Positions 1 to 9,247 are shown, numbered from the stretch's first letter. The stretch: 64,000 bases of DNA from Faecalicatena faecalis (GCF_012524165.2 NZ_JABACJ020000004.1:62001-126000); one strand, 5' to 3'. Translations and numbers: made by a program. The notes: generated by a model from the letters alone, not told the origin.

Positions 1-1
1 A

Positions 2-685
2 ATGCACTTTATGGAGATGTTAAGGGCAGCAGGTCTGAAAAAATATTATATCACGGACACCTACGAGGTTCATGCGCTGGACGGGGTGTCTTTTTCAATT
101 GAAGCGAGGGAATTTGTGGCGGTTATCGGAACTTCAGGCAGTGGAAAAACGACTTTGCTGAATATGCTGGGGGGTCTGGATACCCCTACGGAAGGGGGCG
201 TATGGATCCGCGGAAATAGTCTGAGAGATATGGAACCAGAGGAGCGGACGGTTTTCCGAAGGCGCAACATTGGTTTTGTATTCCAGCAGTATAATCTGGT
301 TCCGGTAATCAATGTTTACGAAAATCTTGTTCTGCCCCTGAGGCTGGACGGGGCTGAAATTGATGAAACACTGCTGGAGGAAATCACGGGGCTTCTTGGA
401 ATCCGTGAAGAGCTGGGGCGTTTACCGGACACTTTATCAGGAGGGCAGCAGCAGAGGGTGGCAATCGCCAGGGCACTTTTGACAAAACCGGCAATTCTTT
501 TGGCAGACGAACCGACGGGAAGCCTTGACTCCGCAACCAGCATGGACGTTGTGGGGCTTCTAAAGTCCTGCGCCGCAAGGTTCCACCAGACTGTGATCGT
601 GGTCACTCATCAGGAAGAGGTGGCACAGATGGCAGACCGTATCATCCGGCTGGAAGACGGGCGGATCGCCGGACAGGAGGGGTAA
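2..685 (+). CDS. ABC transporter ATP-binding protein (MacB/BceA type)
   Basis: Cytoplasmic ATPase subunit that should power the FtsX-type permease starting 3 bases after its stop. Walker A GTSGSGKTT is at residues 43-51, the Q-loop at 94-96, the signature LSGGQQQR at 145-152 and Walker B ILLADEPT at 165-172, followed by a switch histidine in VVTHQ. Length (about 227 residues) is normal for this exporter/peptide-detoxification class. The gene begins at the very edge of the window, so the true start may be the ATG at 2, 11 or 17, or lie upstream. Neighbours (permease, response regulator, kinase) suggest an antimicrobial-peptide sensing and resistance module; the substrate is unknown. Confidence 0.9.
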   Translation: MHFMEMLRAAGLKKYYITDTYEVHALDGVSFSIEAREFVAVIGTSGSGKTTLLNMLGGLDTPTEGGVWIRGNSLRDMEPEERTVFRRRNIGFVFQQYNLVPVINVYENLVLPLRLDGAEIDETLLEEITGLLGIREELGRLPDTLSGGQQQRVAIARALLTKPAILLADEPTGSLDSATSMDVVGLLKSCAARFHQTVIVVTHQEEVAQMADRIIRLEDGRIAGQEG

Positions 686-688
686 ACT

Positions 689-3529
689 ATGGCAGGAAAA
701 GGATTTACTCCAAACAATAATAACTTTGTCATCAAAATGCTTTCCAAAGAATTTGGGAAAAGCAATCGGGGCAGGAACCGGATCCTTTTGGGAGCAGTAA
801 TTTTATGTACGGTCACGCTGACCATGGTATTTGGCATTTCTTATGGAAAGGTCCGGGCCGAGTGTACAAAGGCAGCGCGGGCGGCGGGGACAACCGCTTC
901 GGTATGTATTCGGGATGCGGATGAGTCCCAGTATGCGATCGTCAATGGGCTTGGTTATGTAAAACAGGCGGGAAGGCGTGTGAGTGTGGGTGAGGCGGCA
1001 TCGGGAGGAGAGGCTGTCTGTCAGGTACAGTGGCTGGATGAGAATGCCTGGGAAAAGATGATGAAGCCAGCCTATACCGGAATCCACGGGGAATATCCCG
1101 AAAAACCGCAGGAAATCATGCTATCTAAGAGAACACTTAAGAATTTGGACATTGACAATCCTGAAAAAGGAATGTTAATCAGTCTTGAAGTATCGATGGG
1201 GCTTTTTGAAACCAGGCAGGAGGAGTTTCAGTTAAGCGGGTGGTTTACCGATTATACGGATGGGGCGTCTCATGCAGCACCGGCTTATGCAGCGGAGGCA
1301 AAGTTAGAGGACTGGGGCTATGATCCGGATGAAAAAGCGGATATACTAATCTGTCAGTCAGACAATATCAACTGGCAGGAGGCGGAAGAAAAATTGTACA
1401 CGGATGTACCGATGAAGAGTTCGGGACAGGCAGTTTCAGCTTCCAACACTTTTGCATATGATGCGGTCAGTCAGCTTGCAGGAAGCTATGGGATGGCGGC
1501 CCTTGGGGCAGTTGTGATCTTAAGCGGCATGTTCTTCCTGCTCTACAATGTGATGCAGATTTCCATGGCAGGGGATGTGCGGCAGCTGGGGCTTTTGAAC
1601 ACGATCGGGACAACGAGAAAACAGATTCGGAAGATATATTATGGACAGATTTTAAGAATACTGGTCCCGGGAGTATGCATAGGTGCGTTTCTATCCGCCG
1701 GAATACTGCTCGCTGTTCTTCCCCGGATTTTGGGAAAACAATATCTGAATGAATATGGCGGAGCAAAAGAGCTTGTGATTTTCCGCCCGGAGATTCTGGC
1801 GGCTTCTGCGATATTTGTCATCCTGCTGACCATGAGCGTGGCGGCAGGAGTGGTCCATCGCGTGGTCAATGCATCCTGCGTAGAAACGATGCATTATACA
1901 GGCTTGAAGATCAGGAAAAGGGCTGGAAAAAAGGCGGATAAGGGGACAGGAAAGGACAGAAAGACAAAGCGAGAAAAGAGAAGCGTAAGGTTGGAACTGT
2001 GGTATATGGCATGGCAGAATCTGAACAGATACCGGGGACGTTTTCTGGTGACCGTACTTTCCCTGTTTCTTGGAGTGGAGGCATTTCTCGGAGTGGCGGT
2101 GGTCACTTCCGGAAGCGATTATGCACATGTGATAGAAAAACGTCCTGATTTTCTGATTGCAGGTCAGTTCAGCAGTTGGGGACAGGAGATGGGATACGGC
2201 AGTGAGTATCAGTCACGGGATGCCGGGGAGGACCCTATGAAGACAGAAGGGGACGCATTTACACTCTTGTATGGAAATGACTATGATGAATTTTCACCGA
2301 TCTCCCCGGACGTGAAAACAAAGCTGCTGAATCTGGATGGCGTGGATCAGGAGCGGTCTTATATCATGGAAGGGGCGTATATGATCTCTACGATTTCCAG
2401 AAAAGGCATCCGGCCCATGCAGAGTGAGACGGCGGAATCTCAGGGTGAGGATGCGGGGGCCGGGGAAAAAGAGGGCGTAGGCTACGGCTATGACTCCGGG
2501 TTTGAAATGATCGAGGGATTTAATCAAGATGTGATTCAGATTTTGAGCAGAGAAGAAATGGCGGATTTGAAACGTTATGTTACCGAACGAAAACTCCCGG
2601 TGGATATAAAGAGTCTGGAGCAGGGAAGGGGCGTTATGATTCTTCATGACCATCAGCTGACGCCAGCGCAGGAAAAGCTGGCACAGGAGAGTGTGGGGGA
2701 GCCTGTATTTTTTACCGGTCTGTTATCAAAAGAGGAGAGAATACGCTGGAACCAGATGACACCGAAGGAAAGGGATGCAGCGGTGGACAAAGGAGAAGGA
2801 AACGGAAAACAATCGGAAACCTTTCGTATCAGCGGCTATCTGGATAACCAGGCAGAGGGATTCCCACATATCCGGCAGACGTGGCACGGATCAGAGGGAA
2901 ACATTTACTATCTGATCAGCGAGGAGGGATTTGAGAAGCTGCCGATACAAAAGAAGACCCTGTATATGGAACTGAATGTGGAGAAAGAAAAGGAGCCTCA
3001 GATCAAACGTGATATCCAGAAGATCGTCTCACTGGAAAATATGAGCCGGGCGCAGGCAGTTGGGACGGATGTGGATGGTGGAATTGGAGAGGCAGGGATT
3101 TTCTATATCAGTAAATCAGATCTGCTCTCGGAGGCAGCGGCCTATATACGCGGCACCCGGCTGATCCTGGGAAGCATCAGCGCAGTGCTTCTGTTTGCGG
3201 GCCTTACCAATTACTTTAATGTTGTGATTACCGGGATTTTGACGCGGAAAAAGGAACTGGAAGTGATGTATAATATTGGGATGACAGAAAAGCAGATGCG
3301 AAAAATGTTTTTAATAGAGGGCGGATATTACTGCGGGCTGGTAGGAATCCTGACGTTGACGGCAGGGAACGGGATTCTGAGGTGGATCTCGCTTTATATG
3401 GAGACAAAGCTTTCCTACTTTGATTTCCAGTATCCGATTGGGTGGGAGCTTGCGCTTCTATTAGGGTTTGCGGTGATCTGCCTGGTGGTGACAGAAGCGG
3501 CGGTGCGTGGTTTAAAGAGAAGTAAGTGA
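689..3529 (+). CDS. FtsX-like ABC transporter permease, 946 aa
   Basis: Membrane subunit paired with the preceding ATPase. Hydrophobic segments lie near residues 29-51, 264-290, 316-346, 365-390, 449-474 and in a C-terminal cluster near 832-940. This is the FtsX layout of two three-helix blocks plus two single helices, with two large hydrophilic, presumably extracellular, regions (about 52-263 and 475-830). A Lys/Arg-rich cytoplasmic linker is near residues 405-435. It is longer than typical BceB (about 650 residues), mostly in the second outer domain. Likely role, from the neighbouring kinase and regulator, is peptide-antibiotic sensing or removal; substrate not determinable. Confidence 0.88.
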   Translation: MAGKGFTPNNNNFVIKMLSKEFGKSNRGRNRILLGAVILCTVTLTMVFGISYGKVRAECTKAARAAGTTASVCIRDADESQYAIVNGLGYVKQAGRRVSVGEAASGGEAVCQVQWLDENAWEKMMKPAYTGIHGEYPEKPQEIMLSKRTLKNLDIDNPEKGMLISLEVSMGLFETRQEEFQLSGWFTDYTDGASHAAPAYAAEAKLEDWGYDPDEKADILICQSDNINWQEAEEKLYTDVPMKSSGQAVSASNTFAYDAVSQLAGSYGMAALGAVVILSGMFFLLYNVMQISMAGDVRQLGLLNTIGTTRKQIRKIYYGQILRILVPGVCIGAFLSAGILLAVLPRILGKQYLNEYGGAKELVIFRPEILAASAIFVILLTMSVAAGVVHRVVNASCVETMHYTGLKIRKRAGKKADKGTGKDRKTKREKRSVRLELWYMAWQNLNRYRGRFLVTVLSLFLGVEAFLGVAVVTSGSDYAHVIEKRPDFLIAGQFSSWGQEMGYGSEYQSRDAGEDPMKTEGDAFTLLYGNDYDEFSPISPDVKTKLLNLDGVDQERSYIMEGAYMISTISRKGIRPMQSETAESQGEDAGAGEKEGVGYGYDSGFEMIEGFNQDVIQILSREEMADLKRYVTERKLPVDIKSLEQGRGVMILHDHQLTPAQEKLAQESVGEPVFFTGLLSKEERIRWNQMTPKERDAAVDKGEGNGKQSETFRISGYLDNQAEGFPHIRQTWHGSEGNIYYLISEEGFEKLPIQKKTLYMELNVEKEKEPQIKRDIQKIVSLENMSRAQAVGTDVDGGIGEAGIFYISKSDLLSEAAAYIRGTRLILGSISAVLLFAGLTNYFNVVITGILTRKKELEVMYNIGMTEKQMRKMFLIEGGYYCGLVGILTLTAGNGILRWISLYMETKLSYFDFQYPIGWELALLLGFAVICLVVTEAAVRGLKRSK

Positions 3530-3551
3530 TGGATATGGCTGCCACAAAATT

Positions 3552-3591
3552 AGTCACGCAACTGTAACTTTATCCTGCTATAATAGATACA
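3552..3591 (+). promoter_or_regulatory. Extended -10 promoter with AGTCAC/GTAA element, copy 1
   Basis: TATAAT at 3579-3584 is preceded by TG at 3576-3577 (extended -10). AGTCAC starts at 3552 and GTAA lies at 3564-3567, in the -35 zone. The same elements occur with identical 27-base AGTCAC-to-TATAAT offset at 5459-5491. A site for the adjacent response regulator is the simplest reading (inference). Confidence 0.6.
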
Positions 3592-3614
3592 AAAAGACAG
3601 GACGGAAAATTGAG

Positions 3615-4286
3615 ATGATTGATTTATATTATGCCGAAGATGATCCCAATATTGCAACGATTGTGAAAGAATATCTGGAACAGAAAAATTTTAAAGTAAC
3701 GATATATGATACGCTTGCAGGAGTGAAACAAGCCCTGGAAATTCATGTGCCGGCCATGATTCTTCTGGACTGGAATATGCCGGACGGCCATGGGGATCAT
3801 TTATGCAGTTGGATCCGCAGGAACTGGATGGAGCTTCCGATTATCTTTCTCACAGTTCGCGGCGACTCCCCTGACATTGTATCGGGTTTTCAAAATGGCG
3901 CGGACGATTATGTGGTAAAGCCTTTTGAACTGGAAGTATTGTATTCGCGTATACTGGCATTACTGCGCAGGACACGTAATGCGGCTGAACAGTATCTTTC
4001 CTGTGATGGGATTATCATCGACCAGAACCGCAGAACAGTTACTTTGCATTTGGAGGAAGTGAATCTGAGTCTGGCTGAATATGAACTGCTCTTGTACCTG
4101 ATGCAGAATAAGGGAAAAACTGTTACCAGAGAGAGAATTTTAGAGCAGGTATGGGATGTGAAGGGAAACTATGTGAATAACAACACTCTGACAGTTACAA
4201 TGAAGCGTCTGAGGGATAAATTAAACCAGCCATCCTGTCTAAAGACAGTCAGAAGTGTAGGATACCGTATGGAGGATACGATATGA
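3615..4286 (+). CDS. OmpR/PhoB-family response regulator
   Basis: DNA-binding regulator of a two-component system. The receiver has acidic residues E8, D9 and D10, the likely phospho-acceptor D52 in LLDWNMPDG, and the conserved lysine of VVKPFE near residue 102. A winged-helix output domain occupies about residues 125-223, ending in the usual VRSVGYRM motif. The stop overlaps the start of the kinase gene by 4 bases, indicating translational coupling. It probably controls the matching promoters at about 3552 and 5459 (inference), and so its own operon and the second ATPase/permease pair. Confidence 0.9.
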   Translation: MIDLYYAEDDPNIATIVKEYLEQKNFKVTIYDTLAGVKQALEIHVPAMILLDWNMPDGHGDHLCSWIRRNWMELPIIFLTVRGDSPDIVSGFQNGADDYVVKPFELEVLYSRILALLRRTRNAAEQYLSCDGIIIDQNRRTVTLHLEEVNLSLAEYELLLYLMQNKGKTVTRERILEQVWDVKGNYVNNNTLTVTMKRLRDKLNQPSCLKTVRSVGYRMEDTI

Positions 4287-5467
4287 GTGGGCGAAAAAAC
4301 ATCCTGGTCACGGTTGGACTTGTGTTATCTGTCAGTTTCATATGTTCTGCATTTGCTGTCATGCTGACCGCTCATTATGACAGCCGGATGCAGTTTGATC
4401 TGCTGAATTCGGTCTGTGGGGAAGTGCTGGAGCAGGATCCGGGAGCAGAAAAAATTATTTCCGCCGCATTGAAGGAATATACGGGTGGAAATGCGGACGG
4501 GACGGCGAAGGGGGATGTGTTATCCGCATTGGGATACCGTATTTCTGATTTTTCGAAATTGCAGCACAGAGGGAATTATTTATTTGTGGCAGCAGGAGCA
4601 TTGGCAGGATTTCTTCTTCTGACCGTTACCCTTTTGTATCGTAATAAAAAAGAAGCTGTGCGTATTCAGGCTCTGGCAGAATATCTGGAACAGGCGAATA
4701 CAGGAAAAGCCGTCATCCTTTCAACAACCGGAGAGGATGACTTTTCTAAATTGGAAGATGAAATTTATAAGACAGTTACGTTTCTCTATCAGACAAAGGA
4801 GGAGGCGGTACAGGCAAGAAATGGTTTTGCAGAAAATCTGTCCAATATTGCACATCAGATCAAGACCCCGATTACTGCAATCTCTTTGTCTTTGCAGACC
4901 ATGCAGAAAGATAATAGTAAAAATAAGTCAGAGCAGATACAAAAGCAGCTTCTCAGGCTCAGTCATCTGGAGGAAGCACTGCTTGTGTTATCACGTCTTG
5001 ATGCGGGCACACTGATTTTCCAAAAGGAAGAGGTCGACGTTTTTACCATACTTGTTCTGGCATCAGACAACCTGCAGGAATTATTAACAGAGACAGGGAC
5101 TTATGTGGATATTCCAGAACTGGGCGGGATGGCGGTAAGCGTCGATCTGGACTGGACAATGGAGGCAGTTATGAATCTGATGAAAAACTGTATGGAGCAT
5201 CATCCGGGTGGAACCATTCACTGCATTTATGAACAGAATCCGCTCTATACGGAAATCAAGATTTGGGATGAGGGAGAGGGATTTTTGAAAGAGGATATCC
5301 CCTATCTTTTTGAACGTTTCTATCGTGGACATAATGCCCATGAAGGAGGCATCGGAATCGGGCTTGCGCTGGCGAAAGAAATCATTGAGCGTCAGAATGG
5401 AACCATACGGGCCAGTAATAAAAAGGGTGCCGGAGCCTGTTTTGAAATTCGGTTCTACAGTCACTAA
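4283..5467 (+). CDS. Sensor histidine kinase, two TM segments
   Basis: Membrane kinase partner of the overlapping regulator. Transmembrane stretches lie near residues 8-30 and 101-120, with a roughly 70-residue extracytoplasmic loop. The phospho-accepting histidine is in NIAHQIKTPI near residue 194. The C-terminal HATPase domain shows an N-box (NLMKNCMEHH), a G1 box (DEGEGF) and a G2 region (GGIGIGLALAKEI). It is more conventional than the tiny-loop BceS kinases because the loop could bind a ligand directly. The 3' end of the gene overlaps the AGTCAC element of the next promoter. Confidence 0.9.
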   Translation: MSGRKNILVTVGLVLSVSFICSAFAVMLTAHYDSRMQFDLLNSVCGEVLEQDPGAEKIISAALKEYTGGNADGTAKGDVLSALGYRISDFSKLQHRGNYLFVAAGALAGFLLLTVTLLYRNKKEAVRIQALAEYLEQANTGKAVILSTTGEDDFSKLEDEIYKTVTFLYQTKEEAVQARNGFAENLSNIAHQIKTPITAISLSLQTMQKDNSKNKSEQIQKQLLRLSHLEEALLVLSRLDAGTLIFQKEEVDVFTILVLASDNLQELLTETGTYVDIPELGGMAVSVDLDWTMEAVMNLMKNCMEHHPGGTIHCIYEQNPLYTEIKIWDEGEGFLKEDIPYLFERFYRGHNAHEGGIGIGLALAKEIIERQNGTIRASNKKGAGACFEIRFYSH

Positions 5468-5498
5468 GTTGTAATTTTCATTTGCTATAATGAAGCTG
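5459..5498 (+). promoter_or_regulatory. Extended -10 promoter with AGTCAC/GTAA element, copy 2
   Basis: TATAAT at 5486-5491 with TG at 5483-5484 (extended -10); AGTCAC starts at 5459 and GTAA is at 5471-5474. Over 37 aligned bases about 25 match the promoter at 3552, with no gap. The element begins inside the last codons of the kinase gene. It should drive the second ATPase/permease pair. Confidence 0.6.
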
Positions 5499-5534
5499 AT
5501 AAGAAGTTTTTAAAACATGATAGCAGGAGGTAAG

Positions 5535-6221
5535 ATGCGAATGAACATTCTAACTTGCGAAGGGGTCCGTAAGGTGTACGGTTCCGGCAACAATCAGGTG
5601 ACTGCACTGGACGGAATCAATCTGACAGTCAACAAAGGCGAATTTGTAGCGATTATCGGAGCGTCCGGCTCCGGAAAATCCACGCTTCTGCATATTCTGG
5701 GCAGTGTAGACAGACCTACCAGTGGGACGGTAACCATAGATGGGACAGACCTTTCTAAACTAAATCCTACACAGGCCGCAATATTCCGGCGGAGAAAAGT
5801 AGGGCTTGTGTATCAGTTTTATAATCTGATTCCTACACTTACCGTGCAAAAAAACATTCTGATGCCCCTTACACTGGATAAAAAGAAACCAAATAAGGAA
5901 TATTTTGAAAAGGTTGTCAGATCTCTTGGCATTTCTGATAAACTGGAGGCTCTGCCGAGCCAGTTGTCGGGCGGGCAGCAGCAGAGGGTTGCGATTGCAC
6001 GTTCCCTCATTTACCGGCCTGCCTTACTTCTGGCAGACGAACCGACTGGAAATCTGGATCAGAAAAATTCAAAAGAGATCATCGATATGCTGAAATTATC
6101 CAACCGGAATCTGGACCAGACCATTCTGCTGATCACCCATGATGAAAAGGTGGCTCTGGAGGCAGAGCGCATTATCACGATCGAGGATGGGCATATCATC
6201 AGTGATGAATGGCGGAGGTAA
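5535..6221 (+). CDS. ABC transporter ATP-binding protein (MacB/BceA type)
   Basis: Second exporter-type ATPase of the first module, partner of the following permease. It has Walker A GASGSGKST, Q-loop VYQFYNL, signature LSGGQQQR, Walker B LLLADEPT and switch ITHDE. An in-frame ATG at 5517 lies upstream of the AGGAGG at 5525-5530, so translation more likely begins at ATG 5535 or 5541. The gene sits directly behind the AGTCAC-type promoter that matches the regulator's own promoter, suggesting control by the same two-component system. Such ATPases serve FtsX-type permeases in peptide resistance; the actual substrate is unknown. Confidence 0.88.
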   Translation: MRMNILTCEGVRKVYGSGNNQVTALDGINLTVNKGEFVAIIGASGSGKSTLLHILGSVDRPTSGTVTIDGTDLSKLNPTQAAIFRRRKVGLVYQFYNLIPTLTVQKNILMPLTLDKKKPNKEYFEKVVRSLGISDKLEALPSQLSGGQQQRVAIARSLIYRPALLLADEPTGNLDQKNSKEIIDMLKLSNRNLDQTILLITHDEKVALEAERIITIEDGHIISDEWRR

Positions 6222-6226
6222 GAGAT

Positions 6227-8440
6227 ATGTGGAAAGATTACTCATCCGGATATATAAAAAATAATCGTTCCTCGGGCATCGCTGTCATGATAGCGGCATT
6301 TATTTCGGCTCTTCTGTTATCCTTGCTTTGTGGTCTGTTTTATAATGCATGGAAATATGAAGTGGAGAGGATTCAGCTGGAAGAAGGTGGATGGCAGAGC
6401 CGTATTGCAGGAGATATAGATCCCGGGGATATAGAAGCCATTAAAAACTTTGCACGTGTCAAAGATGCAGTCGTCAACGAGAAGGCAGCACAGGGACATG
6501 AAACAGTTCTGGATCTCTATTTTGATGATATGGACGCGGTATTGGAAGATACGCCCCGAATTGCCGAAATAGCCGGAATTTCCCCGGAAACAGCGATTTA
6601 TAATTATGAACTTCTGGCAATGTATCTGATCCGCAGCCCGCAGGATACAGCGCCGAGACTACTGTTCCCGATGTTTCTCATCATAATGGGAATGGCATCT
6701 CTTTCCCTGATTGTGATTATCCACAATTCCTTTGCAGTATCCATGAATGCAAGAATTCACCAGTTTGGCATTTTCTCTAGTATTGGAGCCACTCCGAAAC
6801 AGATCCGGGTATGTCTGCTGCAGGAAGCGGCGGCACTCTGCGCCATACCGGTTATAGCAGGGAATCTGCTGGGAATCGGGATTAGTATGGTGCTGATACA
6901 GATGGTCAATACTCTGTTGGGAAGCAGTGTGTCAGGCAGACACCAGGCGGTTTTTGGATATCATCCGCTTGTCCTTGTCCTGACGCTTCTTGTAACCGTG
7001 TTCACGATATGGATTTCTGCATGGCTGCCGGCAAGAAAGTTAAGCAGGCTTACGCCACTGGAAGCGATTAAAAATACAGGGGAGCTTATGCTCAAACGGA
7101 AAAAAAAATCACCTGTACTTACGTTTATATTTGGCATGGAAGGAGAACTGGCAGGAAATGCCTTAAAAGCACAGCGAAAAGCCCTGCGGACAGCATCCCT
7201 GTCCCTGATATTCTCATTCATGGCGTTTACGCTTATGCAGTGCTTCTTTACACTTTCAGGAATCAGTACAAGAGAGACATATTTTGAAAAATATCAGGAT
7301 GTCTGGGACATCATGGTTACGGTAAAGGATACGGAAGCAGATTCTTTTGCAGAAACGAAAGAAATACAAACACTTCCCGGTGTGAGAAGTGCTATCGTAT
7401 ATCAAAAAGCAGCGGCAGAAACAATCATCACAGAGGAAGAAATAAGTGATGAGATGAAATCCTTTGGAGGCTTTTCTCATGCTTCGGGTAATGATGCTGT
7501 GCAGACGGAAGCGGGCTGGAGCGTCAATGCCCCTATCATGATACTGGATGATGCCAGTTTTCAGGATTACTGTGAGGAGATTGGCATTACACCACGTCTC
7601 GATGGGGCTGTCATACGAAATCAGATCCGCGATGTGACGAACCCGGATTTCAGGCACCCACGTTATATGCCCTATGTAAAAGGCAGCAATACGGTCAGTA
7701 TTTTGAGAAAATCCGGCGAAGAAGGAACCGGGGTAGAAATCCCTGTTCTGTCCTACACAGAGCACGTCCCTGCTTTGAGAGAAGAATATGCAACTGTAGA
7801 TTATTACGAACTGGTACATTTTATTCCCATGTCCCTGTGGAAGGAAATCAAAGGGCAGATTGCGGATGCCGGGGAGGATTCTTACATCTGTGTTCTGGGA
7901 AACGAAAATGCAGATCTGGAGGAATTGAATACACTGCAGGCAGAAATCAATCGGATTGTTGCAGGAGCTTATGTCACGGAAAGTGAAAACAGAATTCTGA
8001 AAAAAGAGTCGAATGACAGGCAGGTTCAGGGCATGATGGCCATTTTCGGCGGTTTTTGTGTACTGCTTGCAATCATTGGGACTGGCAGTGTATTTTCAAA
8101 CACACTGGGCTTTGTCCGCCAGAGAAAAAGAGAGTTTGCCAGATATATGTCTGTGGGACTGACACCGGAAGAGATTAGAAAAATGTTCTGTATCGAAGCT
8201 CTGGTCATTGCAGGGCGTCCGATTATAATTACCATTCCGCTGGCAGTAATTACAGTTGGTTATCTGTTGAAGGCAAGCTATCTTGAAGTTGAAATCTTTC
8301 TAGCCGAGGCTCCGTTTGTTCCGATTGCTGTTTTCATGCTGGGCATAGTGGGAACGGTGGCGCTTGCTTATTATCTTGGCTGGCGGAATGTGCGTAAAAT
8401 CAATCTGGCAGAAGCATTGCGGGATGATACGATGATGTAG
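6227..8440 (+). CDS. FtsX-like ABC transporter permease
   Basis: Permease of the second ATPase/permease pair, about 737 residues. Helices are predicted near residues 14-38, then three between about 145 and 267, one near 320-340, and a C-terminal group near 605-730. A hydrophilic domain of roughly 260 residues lies between the two blocks. An in-frame ATG at 6209 overlaps the ATPase gene, but GGAGG at 6214-6218 is 8 bases before ATG 6227, so 6227 is preferred. The stop codon lies inside a 17-bp tandem duplication. Function by context: peptide-antibiotic export or protection. Confidence 0.87.
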   Translation: MWKDYSSGYIKNNRSSGIAVMIAAFISALLLSLLCGLFYNAWKYEVERIQLEEGGWQSRIAGDIDPGDIEAIKNFARVKDAVVNEKAAQGHETVLDLYFDDMDAVLEDTPRIAEIAGISPETAIYNYELLAMYLIRSPQDTAPRLLFPMFLIIMGMASLSLIVIIHNSFAVSMNARIHQFGIFSSIGATPKQIRVCLLQEAAALCAIPVIAGNLLGIGISMVLIQMVNTLLGSSVSGRHQAVFGYHPLVLVLTLLVTVFTIWISAWLPARKLSRLTPLEAIKNTGELMLKRKKKSPVLTFIFGMEGELAGNALKAQRKALRTASLSLIFSFMAFTLMQCFFTLSGISTRETYFEKYQDVWDIMVTVKDTEADSFAETKEIQTLPGVRSAIVYQKAAAETIITEEEISDEMKSFGGFSHASGNDAVQTEAGWSVNAPIMILDDASFQDYCEEIGITPRLDGAVIRNQIRDVTNPDFRHPRYMPYVKGSNTVSILRKSGEEGTGVEIPVLSYTEHVPALREEYATVDYYELVHFIPMSLWKEIKGQIADAGEDSYICVLGNENADLEELNTLQAEINRIVAGAYVTESENRILKKESNDRQVQGMMAIFGGFCVLLAIIGTGSVFSNTLGFVRQRKREFARYMSVGLTPEEIRKMFCIEALVIAGRPIIITIPLAVITVGYLLKASYLEVEIFLAEAPFVPIAVFMLGIVGTVALAYYLGWRNVRKINLAEALRDDTMM

Positions 8441-8468
8441 AAGGGATAAACATGTAGAAGGGATAAAC
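8435..8468 (+). repeat. Perfect 17-bp tandem duplication
   Basis: ATGTAGAAGGGATAAAC occurs twice back to back (8435-8451 and 8452-8468). The first copy contains the stop codon of the permease gene; the second abuts the TTGACA of the tetR promoter. Confidence 0.95.
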
Positions 8469-8515
8469 TTGACACTGGAAGATAACCGTGGTAGCATAGA
8501 TACATATAAATGTAT
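8469..8515 (+). promoter_or_regulatory. tetR promoter and palindromic operator 1
   Basis: TTGACA at 8469-8474 and TAGCAT at 8492-8497 are separated by 17 bases. Immediately downstream is the palindrome ATACAT-N4-ATGTAT at 8500-8515, placed over the probable transcription start. The identical half-sites and spacing recur before the ABC exporter (9231-9246), so this is likely an autoregulatory TetR operator. Confidence 0.7.
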
Positions 8516-8536
8516 GTAAGGCGGTGAAAGAACAAA

Positions 8537-9190
8537 ATGGCAAGAAATAAGTACCCCGAAATAACGGAACAGCGTATTTTAGATTCCGCATATAAGCTCT
8601 TTGTAGAAAAGGGGTGGGATAACACAACGATACAAGATATTATTGATGATTTAGGTGACCTGACAAGGGGAGCGTTCTACCATCACTTTAAATCTAAAGA
8701 AGACATTATTGATGCTGTTACAGACCGAATGTTCACAAACGAAAATCCTTTTGAAAAAGTAAAAAATGATGGGGATTTGAGCGGTCTTGAGATGTTGAGA
8801 AAGGTATTACTTTTATTTTTGACTAATGAGGACAGTATCAGATTAGTGAAGCAGATCCCTGATTCCGTCAGGGAAAGCCCGCAGCTTATAGCAAAGCAGA
8901 TCAAGGATTGTAAGACAGTTATTATTCCCTATATAAAGGAGCTGATTGAGATAGGAAATGCAGATGGTTCACTGCAGGTATCCTGTCCCACACAGGCTGC
9001 TGAGATGGTCAGCTATTTAGTGACCATGTGGGTTTCTCCACAATATTCTCAATCTGGTGATGAAGTGGAGTTTAAAAATGTAATAGATACCTTTTCGACG
9101 GCTCTGGTCAGTGTCGGACTGCCGATTCTGGATCAGGATACAAAGGGTTTAATCATGGCAATATTTAAAAAGGTACATGAAAATGAATGA
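8537..9190 (+). CDS. TetR/AcrR-family transcriptional regulator
   Basis: 217-residue one-component regulator. The N-terminal helix-turn-helix (residues about 8-55) has the family pattern: ILDSAYKLFVEKGWDNTTI, then the recognition segment with RGAFYHHFKSKEDI. The C-terminal ligand domain is not recognisable by eye. It is followed by an intrinsic terminator and then an ABC exporter on the same strand. Two identical palindromes, one in its own promoter and one before the exporter, make it the probable local repressor of both (inference). The start has GGCGGTG upstream as a modest ribosome site. Confidence 0.9.
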   Translation: MARNKYPEITEQRILDSAYKLFVEKGWDNTTIQDIIDDLGDLTRGAFYHHFKSKEDIIDAVTDRMFTNENPFEKVKNDGDLSGLEMLRKVLLLFLTNEDSIRLVKQIPDSVRESPQLIAKQIKDCKTVIIPYIKELIEIGNADGSLQVSCPTQAAEMVSYLVTMWVSPQYSQSGDEVEFKNVIDTFSTALVSVGLPILDQDTKGLIMAIFKKVHENE

Positions 9191-9220
9191 ATTAACTGCC
9201 TTAAATGGCAGTTAATTTTA
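9191..9220 (+). terminator. Intrinsic terminator of tetR
   Basis: A 10-bp perfect stem ATTAACTGCC / GGCAGTTAAT (9191-9200, 9207-9216) with a 6-base loop, followed by TTTTA, starts at the tetR stop codon. It argues against an exporter start inside this stretch. Confidence 0.8.
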
Positions 9221-9229
9221 GCACATATA

Positions 9230-9247
9230 CATACATTTATATGTATG
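9230..9247 (+). promoter_or_regulatory. Palindromic TetR operator 2
   Basis: Perfect CATACAT-N4-ATGTATG palindrome. Its core ATACAT-N4-ATGTAT is identical to the palindrome at 8500-8515. It lies 15 bases before the exporter start, just upstream of its ribosome site. Confidence 0.75.
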
